In this document: positions 17,687-28,459 of the stretch, one piece after another
Position numbering within the stretch: position 1 is the first letter of the stretch
Layout: every line of letters begins with the position of its first letter
Assembly (NCBI RefSeq): GCF_000374105.1
Contig: NZ_KB893651.1
Coordinates: 459,838 to 523,837, forward strand
Reading direction: 5' to 3'
Source of the DNA: Kangiella aquimarina DSM 16071
Lineage (GTDB): Bacteria > Pseudomonadota > Gammaproteobacteria > Enterobacterales > Kangiellaceae
Length of the DNA stretch: 64,000 nt
Made by a program: the position numbers and the translations under genes
The notes under the pieces: generated by a model
The model's database searches: none
Told to the model about the DNA's origin: nothing
Seen by the model: only the letters and a program-made list of their open reading frames with translations

Positions 17687-19698
17687 TGAATTCTTTGTCC
17701 TTAACCAGTCGTCTGCTTCTGCTGAGTCTTTTATTTATATTGATTCCGCTGATCAGCTGGCTGTTATTGGCAAAGTTTGAAAAAGATATAGAGCGTAATG
17801 CTCTGACACAGACTGAAGAACAGGCCCAGATCATGTCGGGCTTTATTAATCAGTTGTTGCAAACCGACCGCAGTCTCCAGCAGCAGTTTCTCAATACTAA
17901 CCAGCAAAAGCAGTTCCCAATAGCCTTAAAAGAAACCGCGCTATTGGTCGACGGTTATTCCGATGAGTGGTATCCCTATCAGTCAGCGAGTACTGTCATC
18001 CGTAACTTTGGACAAAATGCCAGCCTGACTCTGATTGAAGACAAAGATTTTGTTTATGGGCTGTTTGAAGTCGAAGATAACTCCATTGTTTATCGGGAAA
18101 GATTAGATCTGGTTGGCTTGTCGGACAAAATTACGCTAGTGCTTGGCGCCTATCAGATGCAGTTTTTACCAATGGCACCAGGTAAAGTGCCTGCCCTCAG
18201 ACAAACCGCTGATGGTTATCGAGAAGTTACCCCGGTTTATGCCGTCTGGCAGGAAAGGACGGAAGGGTACCAGTTAGAATTTAGGATCCCGCAAAGTCTG
18301 GTAGGTAAAACCATTTCAGCTGAGATTACTGATATTGATCGCGCACAAAGCGGTGTGGCACTGCAGGGTATCTATTCCTTTACCAATTTCGAGTCCTTAA
18401 GTCTGCATAGCCGTTTGCAAAGCGGTGTGCTTAGTCTGCTTGAGCCTGAGATGTATCGGCTGACATTGACCAATAATCAGGGCGAAGTTCTTTATCAATT
18501 TGGTCAGTTGCATACTGATATTCGTTCCAACTGGCGAAATCGGATCTGGTCATCGGCAACTCAGGAAAAGTTAAGTGATAGCTTGCTTGGTAAGAAAAGT
18601 ATCTCCAGCGTCAGCCTTGATTTAGCCTTCACAGGCCGTACACAGACCGAAGTGGTTAATAGTTCTCAACTATCGGCGTTTTCCCGCGTCTACAAACCGC
18701 TTTACAGCAATAATCAGTTGGTTGGAGCCATGATCCTGGAGTCTTCTCCTGTTAATGAAAAACTACAGCTGAGAGATTTCTGGCTACGCTTCCTGTTGTT
18801 GCTTGGATTAGTATGGGGGCTTTTTGTCTGGTGGTTGGTTAAGCAAAGTCGTCGCTATAGTCGCAGAATCATGGAGCTTCGGGATTTAACTGAAGGCTCA
18901 ATCAGCGAAGAAGGTCAGATACGTTATGTTATTGATATGGATGAAGAATTCGATGATGAAGTGTCGGATCTGACCAATAGTTTCTCGCTCCTGACCAATC
19001 GTCTTAAGCAGTATCATGATTATCAGGAAAAACTGGTATCGCGGCTTAATCATGAGCTTAGAACGCCTATCGCTATCATTCGAAGCTCGCTGGATAACAT
19101 AAATCGTGACAGTTTGTCTGAAGATGAGCTGCAACTTATTGATAATGCACAGTCTGGCGCAGTGCGGATGAGTCAGACAATCAGCCGATTAAGCGAAGCC
19201 AATAAATTAGAACAGGCGATTCGCAGTGCAGATAAAGAGCCTTTTGATATGTTACCAGTACTCAAAGATCTGGTGCTGGCCTATCGTACCAACTGGCATG
19301 AACATGAGTTTGAGCTGGTAAGTGACTTAGAGGAAGCCCGGGTGTTAGGTTCTAAGGACTTATTTGTTCAGATGCTGGATAAATTGATTTCAAATGCGGT
19401 CGACTTTGATAATAAAACTCGGCCAATACAAATTGCCTTAAAGCGCAAAGATAGGCAGTTAGTGCTAAGTGTCAGTAATGGTGGGCCAACTATAGCGCGT
19501 AAGCATCTGCATGATGTTTTCAGTCTCATGCACTCCAGCCGTAAGCATAGCAACCAACATCTGGGGCTAGGTTTATATGTTGCACGGCTGATTGCCAGTT
19601 TTCATGGGGCAAAAGTTAATGCTGAAAATCAGATTGATGGAACCGGGGTAACCATTAATATTGTCTGGAGAAATAAACATTTTACCGCATCTCCCTAA
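17686..19698 (+). CDS. Sensor histidine kinase resembling PdsS (dedicated sortase system)
   Basis: A 670-residue membrane sensor kinase. TM1 is at about residues 11-31, a large periplasmic domain of about 330 residues follows (with DGYSDEWYPY near residue 89), TM2 is at about 366-385, then a HAMP-like linker, the dimerisation helix with His456 in RLNHELRTPIAI, and an ATP-binding domain ending in HLGLGLYVARLI. The layout and periplasmic start resemble the proteobacterial dedicated sortase system kinase. It is coupled to the upstream regulator. Confidence 0.82.
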   Translation: MNSLSLTSRLLLLSLLFILIPLISWLLLAKFEKDIERNALTQTEEQAQIMSGFINQLLQTDRSLQQQFLNTNQQKQFPIALKETALLVDGYSDEWYPYQSASTVIRNFGQNASLTLIEDKDFVYGLFEVEDNSIVYRERLDLVGLSDKITLVLGAYQMQFLPMAPGKVPALRQTADGYREVTPVYAVWQERTEGYQLEFRIPQSLVGKTISAEITDIDRAQSGVALQGIYSFTNFESLSLHSRLQSGVLSLLEPEMYRLTLTNNQGEVLYQFGQLHTDIRSNWRNRIWSSATQEKLSDSLLGKKSISSVSLDLAFTGRTQTEVVNSSQLSAFSRVYKPLYSNNQLVGAMILESSPVNEKLQLRDFWLRFLLLLGLVWGLFVWWLVKQSRRYSRRIMELRDLTEGSISEEGQIRYVIDMDEEFDDEVSDLTNSFSLLTNRLKQYHDYQEKLVSRLNHELRTPIAIIRSSLDNINRDSLSEDELQLIDNAQSGAVRMSQTISRLSEANKLEQAIRSADKEPFDMLPVLKDLVLAYRTNWHEHEFELVSDLEEARVLGSKDLFVQMLDKLISNAVDFDNKTRPIQIALKRKDRQLVLSVSNGGPTIARKHLHDVFSLMHSSRKHSNQHLGLGLYVARLIASFHGAKVNAENQIDGTGVTINIVWRNKHFTASP

Positions 19699-19726
19699 GG
19701 TATTATGATGGGGATGAGGGTAGGGT

Positions 19727-22700
19727 ATGGAATTTGAGTCAATTAAAACCAATCATCTAATATCAATTCAACAACTTGCAACAGGCATCGCTAAGGCTAA
19801 TGACTTGCAGGCTATGCTTGATTGTATTGTTGATCATATCTATTCCCAGCTGAAAAGTTTTGATTGCGCGCTATTTATCTATGAGTCCAGTCATCAGGAG
19901 CTAATCTGTTATTCCTACCGTAAACAGGGTGTCAGCGAAAAAGAATCCTTTAAACTCAAACCCGTAAAGCTTGGTGCTGGCATTATTGGTCATACTGCAC
20001 AGACTCAGCGCACTACGAAAGTAGATGACACCGATCAGAGCAGTATTTTCGTGCAGGATCTTCAAAAGAATTATTCAGAACTTTGTGTTCCTATTCTTTT
20101 GGCAGACGAGCTGATTGGTGTTATCGATCTGGAGCATCCAGACAAATCCTTTTTTAGTGAAGAAGATGCCCAGTATGTCGAAACAATCGCATCAATGGTT
20201 TCCTACCTCATTAAACAACACAAGACTGAAGAAAAACTCCATCTAACTATCGAGAAGCTAAAATTTGACGAGAAAAAACTGCGCGACAAAGAGGTTTTTT
20301 ATCGTAATTTAATGGAGCAGGCCAGTGACAGTATTTTTATACATGATCAATCCGGTCGATTTCTTGATGTAAATCAGCAAGCAGTTTTATCTCTCGGTTA
20401 TTCACGAGAAAAATTACTGCAGATGCGGGTAAAAGATATCGATATTGAAAGTGGCCAGGGAATCAACAGTGGGACTGAATTTTACAAACGCTTGCGACCC
20501 GGTGAGCCTGTCGTGGTGGAATGTAAACATCAGAGAAAAGATGGCAGCGTTTTCCCTGTCGAGGTAAAGGTAGGTTTACTTACCGATGACAATATTATTG
20601 CGGTAGCGCGAGATGTGTCAAAGCGTCAGCAAGTTCTGAATGAATTGGATACTTCAAAACGCTTCATGCAGGATATTATCAATACTTCACCGGACGTCAT
20701 CTATGTTTATGATTTTGAGAGAGATCTAATCATTGATGGTGCCGATCGCTTTGCCCGATACCTTGGCTATGAAGAGGACAGATTCGAAAGCTGGAGTTCT
20801 ATACTGGAAATTATTCACCCTGACGATTCTCATACCTTGGAAACTCGTAGTGATAAAATCATGAACTCAAACTCTGATGAAGTGATTAAGTCAGAGGGTC
20901 GGTTTAAGAATGCTAATGGCGAATGGGTCTGGTTAAAAAATCATTGTAAAATTGTTAAGCGTACCGAACAGGGGTTGCCATTGATTGAGGTTGGAACAAT
21001 CAGTGACATCACCCATCGTAAAGCCATGGAACGCGAACTCATAAATAAAGAAGAATATTACCGGGCTCTGGTTGAAAATGCTTTTGATGGTATTGTGCTT
21101 TATGATGAAAAGGGCAAGGTTCAGTTTCTCTCTAACAGCGTAGAGAAGCTACTGGGTTATAAGTCAGAAGACGTGAAACACAAAACTGGGATTGACTTTA
21201 TCTTTCCAAGTGACGTTGAGCTGGTGCGTAAAGCATGGCATTGGGTTATAGCTCATCCCAATCAGATTTACCGGATTCCTGATTATCGTCTGGTAAAAAA
21301 AGATGGTGATGTAATCTGGGTTGAAAACACTCTAATAAACCTGCTGGGTGATCCAGTGGTTAATGGCATTATCAGTAATTTCAGAGATATCAGCCACAAA
21401 AAAAGCGCAGAACAATCGATTTATAAAATATCAAATTATGACTCACTAACCGAGTTGCCGAACCGTAATTTTTTGCGACAACAGATTGAGCGACAAATTA
21501 AAAAATCCAAAAATGGACCATTATCAATAAGCCTAGTTTATTTTGATATTGTGCAATTGAATAGTATTAATAATGCTATGGGGCACTGGGTTGGTGATCA
21601 GGTATTGCATTATGTGGCGCGAATCATTCGTGAGAACCTGGATGAGTTTGATTTGATTGCACGTTCCGGTAACGATGAGTTTGCAGTAGTGTTGACCGAG
21701 CAGAACCCCTTTGAAATTTCACAGTTGGTAGAACGAATTTTAGATTCATTTGACAACATTATTCGGATAGGAGATCTGGATCTTAAAGTATCTTTACGAG
21801 CAGGCATTGCAAGATATCCTGAGGATGCTGATAACGCTGAAGACTTGTTGAGCAGGGCGGAAGTAGCAGTAGGTCGAGTTAAAAACCTGAGTACACAGTA
21901 TACCTTCTTCCAACCGCAGGATAGCGAGAGCATCCGCTATAGAATAAACCTTGAGAGAGAGCTTGTTCAGGCGATAGATGATGAAGCACTGGAGTTGTTT
22001 TACCAGCCAAAGGTCTGTTTAAGAACGGGAGTCATCGAGTCGGTAGAAGCTTTATTGCGCTGGAATCATCCGCAAAATGGATATGTTTCACCGCAAACCA
22101 TCGTTAACATTGCAGAGGCCAATAGCCTTATCTACAAACTGACCAGTTGGGTTGTAGAGAATGCTGTTAAGCAAATTAAGGATTGGGCAGAAAAAGGTTT
22201 AAATACTCGAATCGCTGTTAATTTATCAGCGAGAGATATCCAACGAGAAGGATTTGAAGCTGACATCAGAAGCTCGCTTGAAAAGTATCAGGTCGACAGT
22301 ACGCTTCTTGATATCGAGATAACTGAAAGTGCAGCGATGGCAAATATGGAGCACTCAGTTCACACACTTCGCCAATTGTCGGACTTAGGGATTGGCATAA
22401 GTCTGGATGACTTTGGGACGGGGTACTCTTCAATTAGTTATTTGGCAAGTCTGCCCGTGGATCTGGTTAAAATTGATCAGACCTTTATTCAAGGGTTAAA
22501 GCAGGCATCGGAACAGGCGGTCAAAGACAATCAGCTAATCATAAAGAATATCATTCGTCTGGCTGAGAGTTTTAAACTAGTGTCATTAGTTGAGGGTATC
22601 GAAACGATTGAGCAATGTCGTTTATTACAAAAATACAATTGTGATCTTGGCCAGGGATATCTGTTCAGCAAACCAAAATCAGCAAAAGATATTGAGCCAC

Positions 22701-22765
22701 TACTGCGAAAAGGCTATATCGATATGGACATTTTCAAAATTGCCAAACCCAGCGTTAACGATTAA
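19727..22765 (+). CDS. GAF-PAS-GGDEF-EAL cyclic di-GMP protein
   Basis: A 1012-residue soluble protein: GAF (about 1-165), three PAS domains (about 190-300, 310-430, 440-560), GGDEF (about 565-735) and EAL (about 745-1000). The GGDEF signature reads GNDEF at residues 648-652, with Asn for the second Gly, so cyclase activity is doubtful. The EAL domain keeps EALLRW, the NLSARDIQ asparagine, EITES, DDFGTGYSS, KIDQTFI and VEGIET, as expected for an active c-di-GMP phosphodiesterase. It starts 29 bases after the sensor kinase and its last 11 bases overlap the convergent phosphatase gene. Confidence 0.92.
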   Translation: MEFESIKTNHLISIQQLATGIAKANDLQAMLDCIVDHIYSQLKSFDCALFIYESSHQELICYSYRKQGVSEKESFKLKPVKLGAGIIGHTAQTQRTTKVDDTDQSSIFVQDLQKNYSELCVPILLADELIGVIDLEHPDKSFFSEEDAQYVETIASMVSYLIKQHKTEEKLHLTIEKLKFDEKKLRDKEVFYRNLMEQASDSIFIHDQSGRFLDVNQQAVLSLGYSREKLLQMRVKDIDIESGQGINSGTEFYKRLRPGEPVVVECKHQRKDGSVFPVEVKVGLLTDDNIIAVARDVSKRQQVLNELDTSKRFMQDIINTSPDVIYVYDFERDLIIDGADRFARYLGYEEDRFESWSSILEIIHPDDSHTLETRSDKIMNSNSDEVIKSEGRFKNANGEWVWLKNHCKIVKRTEQGLPLIEVGTISDITHRKAMERELINKEEYYRALVENAFDGIVLYDEKGKVQFLSNSVEKLLGYKSEDVKHKTGIDFIFPSDVELVRKAWHWVIAHPNQIYRIPDYRLVKKDGDVIWVENTLINLLGDPVVNGIISNFRDISHKKSAEQSIYKISNYDSLTELPNRNFLRQQIERQIKKSKNGPLSISLVYFDIVQLNSINNAMGHWVGDQVLHYVARIIRENLDEFDLIARSGNDEFAVVLTEQNPFEISQLVERILDSFDNIIRIGDLDLKVSLRAGIARYPEDADNAEDLLSRAEVAVGRVKNLSTQYTFFQPQDSESIRYRINLERELVQAIDDEALELFYQPKVCLRTGVIESVEALLRWNHPQNGYVSPQTIVNIAEANSLIYKLTSWVVENAVKQIKDWAEKGLNTRIAVNLSARDIQREGFEADIRSSLEKYQVDSTLLDIEITESAAMANMEHSVHTLRQLSDLGIGISLDDFGTGYSSISYLASLPVDLVKIDQTFIQGLKQASEQAVKDNQLIIKNIIRLAESFKLVSLVEGIETIEQCRLLQKYNCDLGQGYLFSKPKSAKDIEPLLRKGYIDMDIFKIAKPSVND

Positions 22766-23420
22766 GCAGCATTTTAATCAAGTCTGTAGATTCCTTTGCA
22801 ACTGCATCTGCTTTCCATTCAAGAATTTTATCCTCAGGCTGAATATAGCCATATTCAGCAACGACCGTTTTCATTCCCGCCGCGCGTCCCGCTGCAATAT
22901 CACGCCAGGCATCGCCAACATAAACCGATTGGACTGGCTTTACACCCGCCTGCTGCGCAGCAAAGAAAAGTGGTTTCGGGTGTGGCTTAGTTGGCTTTAC
23001 GGTATCGCCACATACCAGGCCGCTACAGGACTCTCGTAAGTTTAAAGCTTCTAACAGTGGAATGGTTAAAAACTCAGGTTTATTGGTTGCTATACCCCAT
23101 GCAATATCAGATTCAGTCAGAGTATTAAGTAATTCTTTTAATCCCGCAAACAGTTCTGTATGAACGGCAATGTTGTCGGCGTAAATATTCAAATATTGTT
23201 TACGAAACTCGTCGAAGTCTTTGTGTCCTGGTTCTAGCCCAAAACCAATTCTGAGCATGGCAGCTGCGCCATGGGAAACGTAAGGGCGAATGTCCGAGAA
23301 GGGTAATGGCTCCTTGCCGTGAACTTCGCGCTGAATGTTCAGGGCCAAAGCCATATCCGGAGCCGTATCCAGTAAAGTACCATCCAGATCGAAAAAAACA
23401 GCGCGCAAATTGTTTAACAT
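22755..23420 (-). CDS. mupP: HAD phosphatase, probably MupP (MurNAc-6-phosphate phosphatase) or phosphoglycolate phosphatase
   Basis: A 221-residue HAD-superfamily phosphatase with FFDLDGTLLDTAPD as motif I, ATNKP as motif II, and VGDAWRDIAAGRAAGM as the acidic motif IV. It is of the Gph type. The placement directly after mtaD and ubiG, and the RPYVSHGAAAM block, match MupP of pseudomonads, which dephosphorylates MurNAc-6-P in cell-wall recycling. The context makes MupP the better guess than glycolate metabolism, but the sequence alone does not decide. Confidence 0.78.
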   Translation of the reverse strand: MLNNLRAVFFDLDGTLLDTAPDMALALNIQREVHGKEPLPFSDIRPYVSHGAAAMLRIGFGLEPGHKDFDEFRKQYLNIYADNIAVHTELFAGLKELLNTLTESDIAWGIATNKPEFLTIPLLEALNLRESCSGLVCGDTVKPTKPHPKPLFFAAQQAGVKPVQSVYVGDAWRDIAAGRAAGMKTVVAEYGYIQPEDKILEWKADAVAKESTDLIKMLLNR

Positions 23421-23438
23421 ATAGGTCTCAAGTTCAGT

Positions 23439-24158
23439 TTATTCCGGTCTGGTATGCACCAGATAATTCACATCCACATTGTCACTTAACCAGTATTTTT
23501 TGGTTAATGGGTTGTAGTGCATGCCAATAATGCTTTGAAACGGTAGCCCGGCTGGACGACTCCAGGCTTCAAGTTCCGATGGGCGTATGAACTTTTTAAA
23601 GTCATGCGTGCCTTTGGGCAGCATTTGCAGAATATACTCGGCACCAACGATGGCGAATAAAAAGCTTTTGGGATTGCGGTTGATGGTTGAAAAGAATACA
23701 TGACCATCAGGTTTAACTAATTTGCGACAGGCTTGGATTATTGAGGACGGGTCGGGGACATGCTCCAGCATTTCCAAACAGGTCACGACATCAAATTCCC
23801 CTGCATGTTTTTCTGCAAACTCTTCTGCGGTAATTTTCTGATAATCGATATCTAGCCCAGATTCGAGCATATGCAGTTTGGCAACTTCAAGCGGCATTTC
23901 GCCCATATCAATGCCGCTAACCTGAGCGCCTTCTTTGGCCATCGATTCAGTTAAGATTCCGCCGCCGCAGCCTATGTCTAAAACTTTTTTCCCCTGCAGG
24001 CCATTTGCCTGGTCTAGAATAAATTGCAGACGCAAAGGATTAATGTCATGTAACGGTTTAAAGTCACCTTCTTTATCCCACCAGCGGGAAGCCATCTGTT
24101 CGAACTTGTTGATCTCGTGTTGATCGACGTTGGCTTGATTTTCTGTAGTATTACTCAT
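23439..24158 (-). CDS. ubiG: Ubiquinone biosynthesis O-methyltransferase UbiG
   Basis: UbiG performs both O-methylations of ubiquinone synthesis with S-adenosylmethionine. The 239-residue protein has the SAM motif [16 protein letters not shown] and the family region [15 protein letters not shown]. The N-terminal block [19 protein letters not shown] is a clear UbiG signature. Its ATG overlaps the mtaD stop (ATGA), so translation is coupled to the upstream gene. Confidence 0.96.
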   Translation of the reverse strand: MSNTTENQANVDQHEINKFEQMASRWWDKEGDFKPLHDINPLRLQFILDQANGLQGKKVLDIGCGGGILTESMAKEGAQVSGIDMGEMPLEVAKLHMLESGLDIDYQKITAEEFAEKHAGEFDVVTCLEMLEHVPDPSSIIQACRKLVKPDGHVFFSTINRNPKSFLFAIVGAEYILQMLPKGTHDFKKFIRPSELEAWSRPAGLPFQSIIGMHYNPLTKKYWLSDNVDVNYLVHTRPE

Positions 24159-25495
24159 GACTTGGTTTGACCTTGAATTGCATTTTTCCAGTGGTTGGCT
24201 CGGTTAATGACTTCATCAATGTCGATGCCGACCAATTGCTGGTTGTTGAGTTTAATCGCACCATTAATCCAGACATGGCTGACCTGTTCGCGGCCTGCAG
24301 TATAAACGATTTGTGATACCGGGTCATAGACAGGTTGCGATTCGATGGTATTGAGGTTGATGGCAGTCAAGTCAGCAGCCTTGCCAACTTCGATTGAACC
24401 AACAATATCCTCCTGTCCTAATGCTTTGGCGCCACCATAAGTTGCAGCATGCAAAATATCATGGGCTGAACAAGCTTGCGCCGAGCCAGTAAAGACTTTT
24501 CCTAGCAGGGCTGCAGATTTCATTTCGGCCAGCATATTGAGATCATTGTTACTGGCGTTGCCGTCCGTTCCTATGGCAATATTGACGCCAGCGGTCATTA
24601 ACTCCTGTACCGGACAAATTCCGCTGGCCAGTTTCATATTTGATTGAGGACAGTGAGCCACCGAAACACCGTTTTGTGCAAGCAGCTCCATTTCTCCGCG
24701 CTGCAGTTGGGTCATATGTACTGCAATCAGGTTTGGAGTGATCAGCCCAAGTTCTTCCAGGCGCTTAATAGGACGTTTGCCGGTGGCTTTCAGAGCTTCT
24801 TTAACCTCATGTGCCGTTTCATGGACATGCATGTGAACCGGAATAGCAAGCTCATTGCTCAGCGTGGCAATCTTTTTCAACGGTTCATCAGAAACGGTGT
24901 AAGGCGCATGAGGGGCAAAAGCAAACTGAATCATGTCATGATGTTTATAATCATCACGCAACTGAAGACCTTTTTTGAGGTAGTCTTCAGGACCGTTACC
25001 CCATACCGACGGAAAGTCAAACATCAACATGCCGACAGTTGCACGCATGCCTAATTTATGGGCAACTTTCGCGGTCATATTGGGCTGGAAATACATGTCA
25101 TTGAAATTGGTGGTACCGCAGCGAAGCATTTCCGCTATCGCCAATGTTAAGCCATCTTCACAGAACTCATCGCTGACCCATTGGCGTTCAGCGGGCCAAA
25201 TGTGATTTTCCAGCCAGATCATGAGTGGTAGGTCATCAGCCAGCCCTTTGAACAGGCTCATGGCTGCATGAGTATGGATATTGACAAGACCCGGAATCAG
25301 GGCGTGATCGGTTAGCTGAAAGTGCTGGTCAGTATTGTATTTGACGAGTACATCCGAGGTAGGCAGCAGCTCCAGAATCTGTCCTTTGTCGATAACCACG
25401 GAGTAATCGTTCAGAACCTTATCCGACTTTTTGCCATCCTTGCTTACCGGGATGACCCACTTGGCGCTTATTATTTGTTCAACAGTTTGACTCAC
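24155..25495 (-). CDS. mtaD: 5-methylthioadenosine/S-adenosylhomocysteine deaminase (TRZ/ATZ family)
   Basis: A 446-residue amidohydrolase with the metal motif [20 protein letters not shown], then [10 protein letters not shown], the [13 protein letters not shown] block and [12 protein letters not shown] with the final aspartate. The family deaminates methylthioadenosine and S-adenosylhomocysteine, the by-products of SAM use, which fits the coupling to ubiG. Start is GTG 25495 with GAAGAG upstream. First gene of the mtaD-ubiG-mupP operon, divergent from gyrA. Confidence 0.92.
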   Translation of the reverse strand: MSQTVEQIISAKWVIPVSKDGKKSDKVLNDYSVVIDKGQILELLPTSDVLVKYNTDQHFQLTDHALIPGLVNIHTHAAMSLFKGLADDLPLMIWLENHIWPAERQWVSDEFCEDGLTLAIAEMLRCGTTNFNDMYFQPNMTAKVAHKLGMRATVGMLMFDFPSVWGNGPEDYLKKGLQLRDDYKHHDMIQFAFAPHAPYTVSDEPLKKIATLSNELAIPVHMHVHETAHEVKEALKATGKRPIKRLEELGLITPNLIAVHMTQLQRGEMELLAQNGVSVAHCPQSNMKLASGICPVQELMTAGVNIAIGTDGNASNNDLNMLAEMKSAALLGKVFTGSAQACSAHDILHAATYGGAKALGQEDIVGSIEVGKAADLTAINLNTIESQPVYDPVSQIVYTAGREQVSHVWINGAIKLNNQQLVGIDIDEVINRANHWKNAIQGQTKS

Positions 25496-25755
25496 AGCCA
25501 GCTCTTCAATATTTCAATGACTTAGGGTTCAGGATTATACCTAACAAGTGCTAAAAGCTCACCTTTTAGTCAGTTTGTTTCAGTCAGAGTGAAAAGCGCG
25601 TCAAAATGCTGTCATGGCGGGGCTTATAGCGTGATATTTAGTGGAATAAAATTAGCTTGAAAGAGGGCGTTGTGTTACAATTTTGCGCTTAAAAACATAA
25701 ACCATACCGTTTGTGATAATTAATTATAACTATCAGATTTTAAAGGGTTTTTACA

Positions 25756-28407
25756 ATGGGTGAACTTGCCAAAGAGATCCTCCCGATCAATATTGAAGAT
25801 GAACTGAAAACTTCCTATCTTGATTATGCAATGAGTGTTATCGTCGGACGTGCATTACCGGATGTCCGAGATGGTTTAAAACCGGTTCACCGCCGTGTTT
25901 TATACGCCATGAACGTGCTTGGAAACGACTATAACAAGCCCTATAAAAAATCCGCCCGTGTTGTCGGTGACGTTATCGGTAAATACCACCCTCACGGTGA
26001 TACCGCGGTATACGACACCATCGTTCGTATGGCGCAACCTTTCTCATTACGCTACATGCTGGTCGATGGTCAGGGTAACTTCGGTTCGATTGATGGCGAC
26101 TCTGCGGCTGCGATGCGTTACACCGAAGTCAGAATGGACAAACTGGCTCATCAGTTGTTGGCTGATCTGGAAAAGGAAACGGTCGATTTTGAAGACAACT
26201 ACGACGGCTCCGAATCAGAACCCACGGTACTTCCTACTCGCGTACCGAACCTGTTAATTAATGGTTCGTCCGGTATTGCGGTGGGTATGGCGACTAACAT
26301 CCCACCTCATAACTTAACAGAAGTGATTGATGGCTGTTTGGCCTTAATTGATAACCCAGACATCACTATTTCTGAGTTGATGGAATACATCAAAGGTCCT
26401 GATTTCCCAACGGCGGCAATCATTAACGGTCGAGCAGGCATTATAGATGCCTATAATACTGGCCGCGGTAAAATTTATCTGCGTGCCCGTAGTCATGTTG
26501 AAACGGATGAGAAATCAGGCAAGCAATCAATCGTAGTTACAGAGCTTCCTTATCAGGTGAACAAGGCTCGATTGATTGAGAAAATTGCAGAGCTTGTCAA
26601 AGATAAAAAGATTGAAGGCATTACCGGTCTGCGCGATGAGTCCGATAAGGACGGTATGCGTATGGTGATTGAGTTACGCAAAGGTGAAGTGCCAGAAGTG
26701 GTGCTGAATAACCTATATGCCCAGTCTCAAATGCAGAATGTTTTCGGTATCAACATGGTGGCGTTGGATAACAACCAGCCACGCTTATTTAACTTGAAAG
26801 AAGCGATTGATGCCTTCGTGACTCACCGCCGTGAAGTCGTTACTCGCCGTACCATTTTTGAGTTACGTAAAGCACGCGAAAAAGCACACGTTTTAGAAGG
26901 TCTGGCGATTGCCCTTGCAAATATTGATGAAGTCATTGAGCTCATTAAGCAGTCGCCAACACCAAAAGAAGCTAAAGAAGAGTTGATGAATCGCAGCTGG
27001 GAACCTGGCCAGGTAAGCACCATGCTGGCGCGTGCCGGCACCGAAGCCTGTCGCCCAGAAGAGCTTGCTGCGGAATTCGGCTTCCATGATGGTTACTACA
27101 AGCTTTCTGATGCCCAGGCACAAGCCATTCTTGATTTGCGTTTACATAAATTAACAGGTCTTGAGCACGATAAAATTCTTGGTGAATATAAAGACTTATT
27201 AGGTCTTATAGAAGAGTTGTTACGCATTTTGATGAGCACTGAGCGATTGCTTGAAGTGATTCGCGAAGAGCTAGAGGAAGTGAAAGAAAACTTTGGTGAT
27301 GCACGTCGTTCTGAGATTCTTGAAAGCAAGCTGGATTTGACCATTGCCGATCTGATCACAGAAGAAGATGTGGTAGTTACTTTATCTCATGAAGGCTACG
27401 TGAAATATCAGGCATTGTCAGAATACAAAGCGCAACGACGTGGTGGTCGTGGTAAGTCTGCAACCAAAATGAAGGATGAAGATTTCATCGAAAAACTATT
27501 GGTTGCTTCAACCCATGACACGATTCTCTGTTTCTCTTCTACAGGTAAAGTTTATTGGCTAAAAGTGTTTGAATTACCAAATGCTGGTCGTGGTTCTCGT
27601 GGTAAACCTATCGTCAATGTATTGCCACTTGAAGAGAACGAAAAAATTAATGCAATTCTACCGATCCGCGAGTTCTCTGAAGACAAGTTTGTATTCATGG
27701 CCACAGCGAACGGTACCGTTAAGAAAACATCGCTTGAACAGTTCTCGCGCCCACGTTCAAACGGCATTATCGCCTTAACTATTGCAGATGATGACGAGTT
27801 GATCAGTGTTGTTGAAACAGATGGCTCAAGTCACATTATGATGTTCAGTGATGCCGGTAAAGTGATTCGTTTTGATGAAGCCAATGTTCGCCCAATGGGC
27901 CGTACCGCTCGTGGTGTAAGAGGCATGAAATTGCCTGAAGGTGCTAAAGTCATACAGATGATCGTTGCCGAAGAAAATGGCTCAGTTTTAACGGCTACTG
28001 AAAATGGTTACGGTAAGCGCACATCGATGGAAGACCATCCATTACGTGGTCGTGGCGGCCAGGGTGTGATTTCTATCCAAATGAGTGATCGTAACGGTGC
28101 TGTTGTCAGTGCTGTTCCGGTTATTGATGGCGATGAAGTTATGCTGATCAGCAAAGGTGGTACTCTAATCCGTACTGGAGTTGATGATATCCGAGTGATG
28201 GGGCGTAACACGCAAGGTGTTCGTCTAATCAAGTTGGACGACGGTGAAACTTTAGTTGGCTTGCAGCGCATTGTTGAAATTGAGGATGATGAAGATGAAA
28301 TCCTTGATGGTGAAGAGCTTGATAACGAAGCAACTGATGTAGCTGAGTCGAATGAGTCTGAGGCTCATACTGAGAGTGAGACTGACGAAGCAGGTGATGA
28401 GGAGTAA
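25756..28407 (+). CDS. gyrA: DNA gyrase subunit A
   Basis: GyrA cuts and rejoins DNA in the GyrA2B2 supercoiling complex. The 883-residue protein has the winged-helix region with [13 protein letters not shown] and the active-site tyrosine in AMRYTEVRM (Tyr122 by E. coli numbering), then the coiled coil, GyrA-box QRRGGRG at about 556 and six beta-propeller repeats, and an acidic C-tail. By E. coli numbering residue 83 is Thr and 87 is Asp. The gene follows a 260-base gap shared with the divergent mtaD operon. Confidence 0.98.
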   Translation: MGELAKEILPINIEDELKTSYLDYAMSVIVGRALPDVRDGLKPVHRRVLYAMNVLGNDYNKPYKKSARVVGDVIGKYHPHGDTAVYDTIVRMAQPFSLRYMLVDGQGNFGSIDGDSAAAMRYTEVRMDKLAHQLLADLEKETVDFEDNYDGSESEPTVLPTRVPNLLINGSSGIAVGMATNIPPHNLTEVIDGCLALIDNPDITISELMEYIKGPDFPTAAIINGRAGIIDAYNTGRGKIYLRARSHVETDEKSGKQSIVVTELPYQVNKARLIEKIAELVKDKKIEGITGLRDESDKDGMRMVIELRKGEVPEVVLNNLYAQSQMQNVFGINMVALDNNQPRLFNLKEAIDAFVTHRREVVTRRTIFELRKAREKAHVLEGLAIALANIDEVIELIKQSPTPKEAKEELMNRSWEPGQVSTMLARAGTEACRPEELAAEFGFHDGYYKLSDAQAQAILDLRLHKLTGLEHDKILGEYKDLLGLIEELLRILMSTERLLEVIREELEEVKENFGDARRSEILESKLDLTIADLITEEDVVVTLSHEGYVKYQALSEYKAQRRGGRGKSATKMKDEDFIEKLLVASTHDTILCFSSTGKVYWLKVFELPNAGRGSRGKPIVNVLPLEENEKINAILPIREFSEDKFVFMATANGTVKKTSLEQFSRPRSNGIIALTIADDDELISVVETDGSSHIMMFSDAGKVIRFDEANVRPMGRTARGVRGMKLPEGAKVIQMIVAEENGSVLTATENGYGKRTSMEDHPLRGRGGQGVISIQMSDRNGAVVSAVPVIDGDEVMLISKGGTLIRTGVDDIRVMGRNTQGVRLIKLDDGETLVGLQRIVEIEDDEDEILDGEELDNEATDVAESNESEAHTESETDEAGDEE

Positions 28408-28459
28408 GCGTTAAGCTTGCTCCTTTGTTTTCTTAACAGGTGAGAGAACAGGCTACGAC

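Noticed and set aside
25657-25681. TTGAAA and TACAAT before gyrA as a promoter
   Set aside because: The spacing is only 13 bases, too short for a standard sigma70 promoter.
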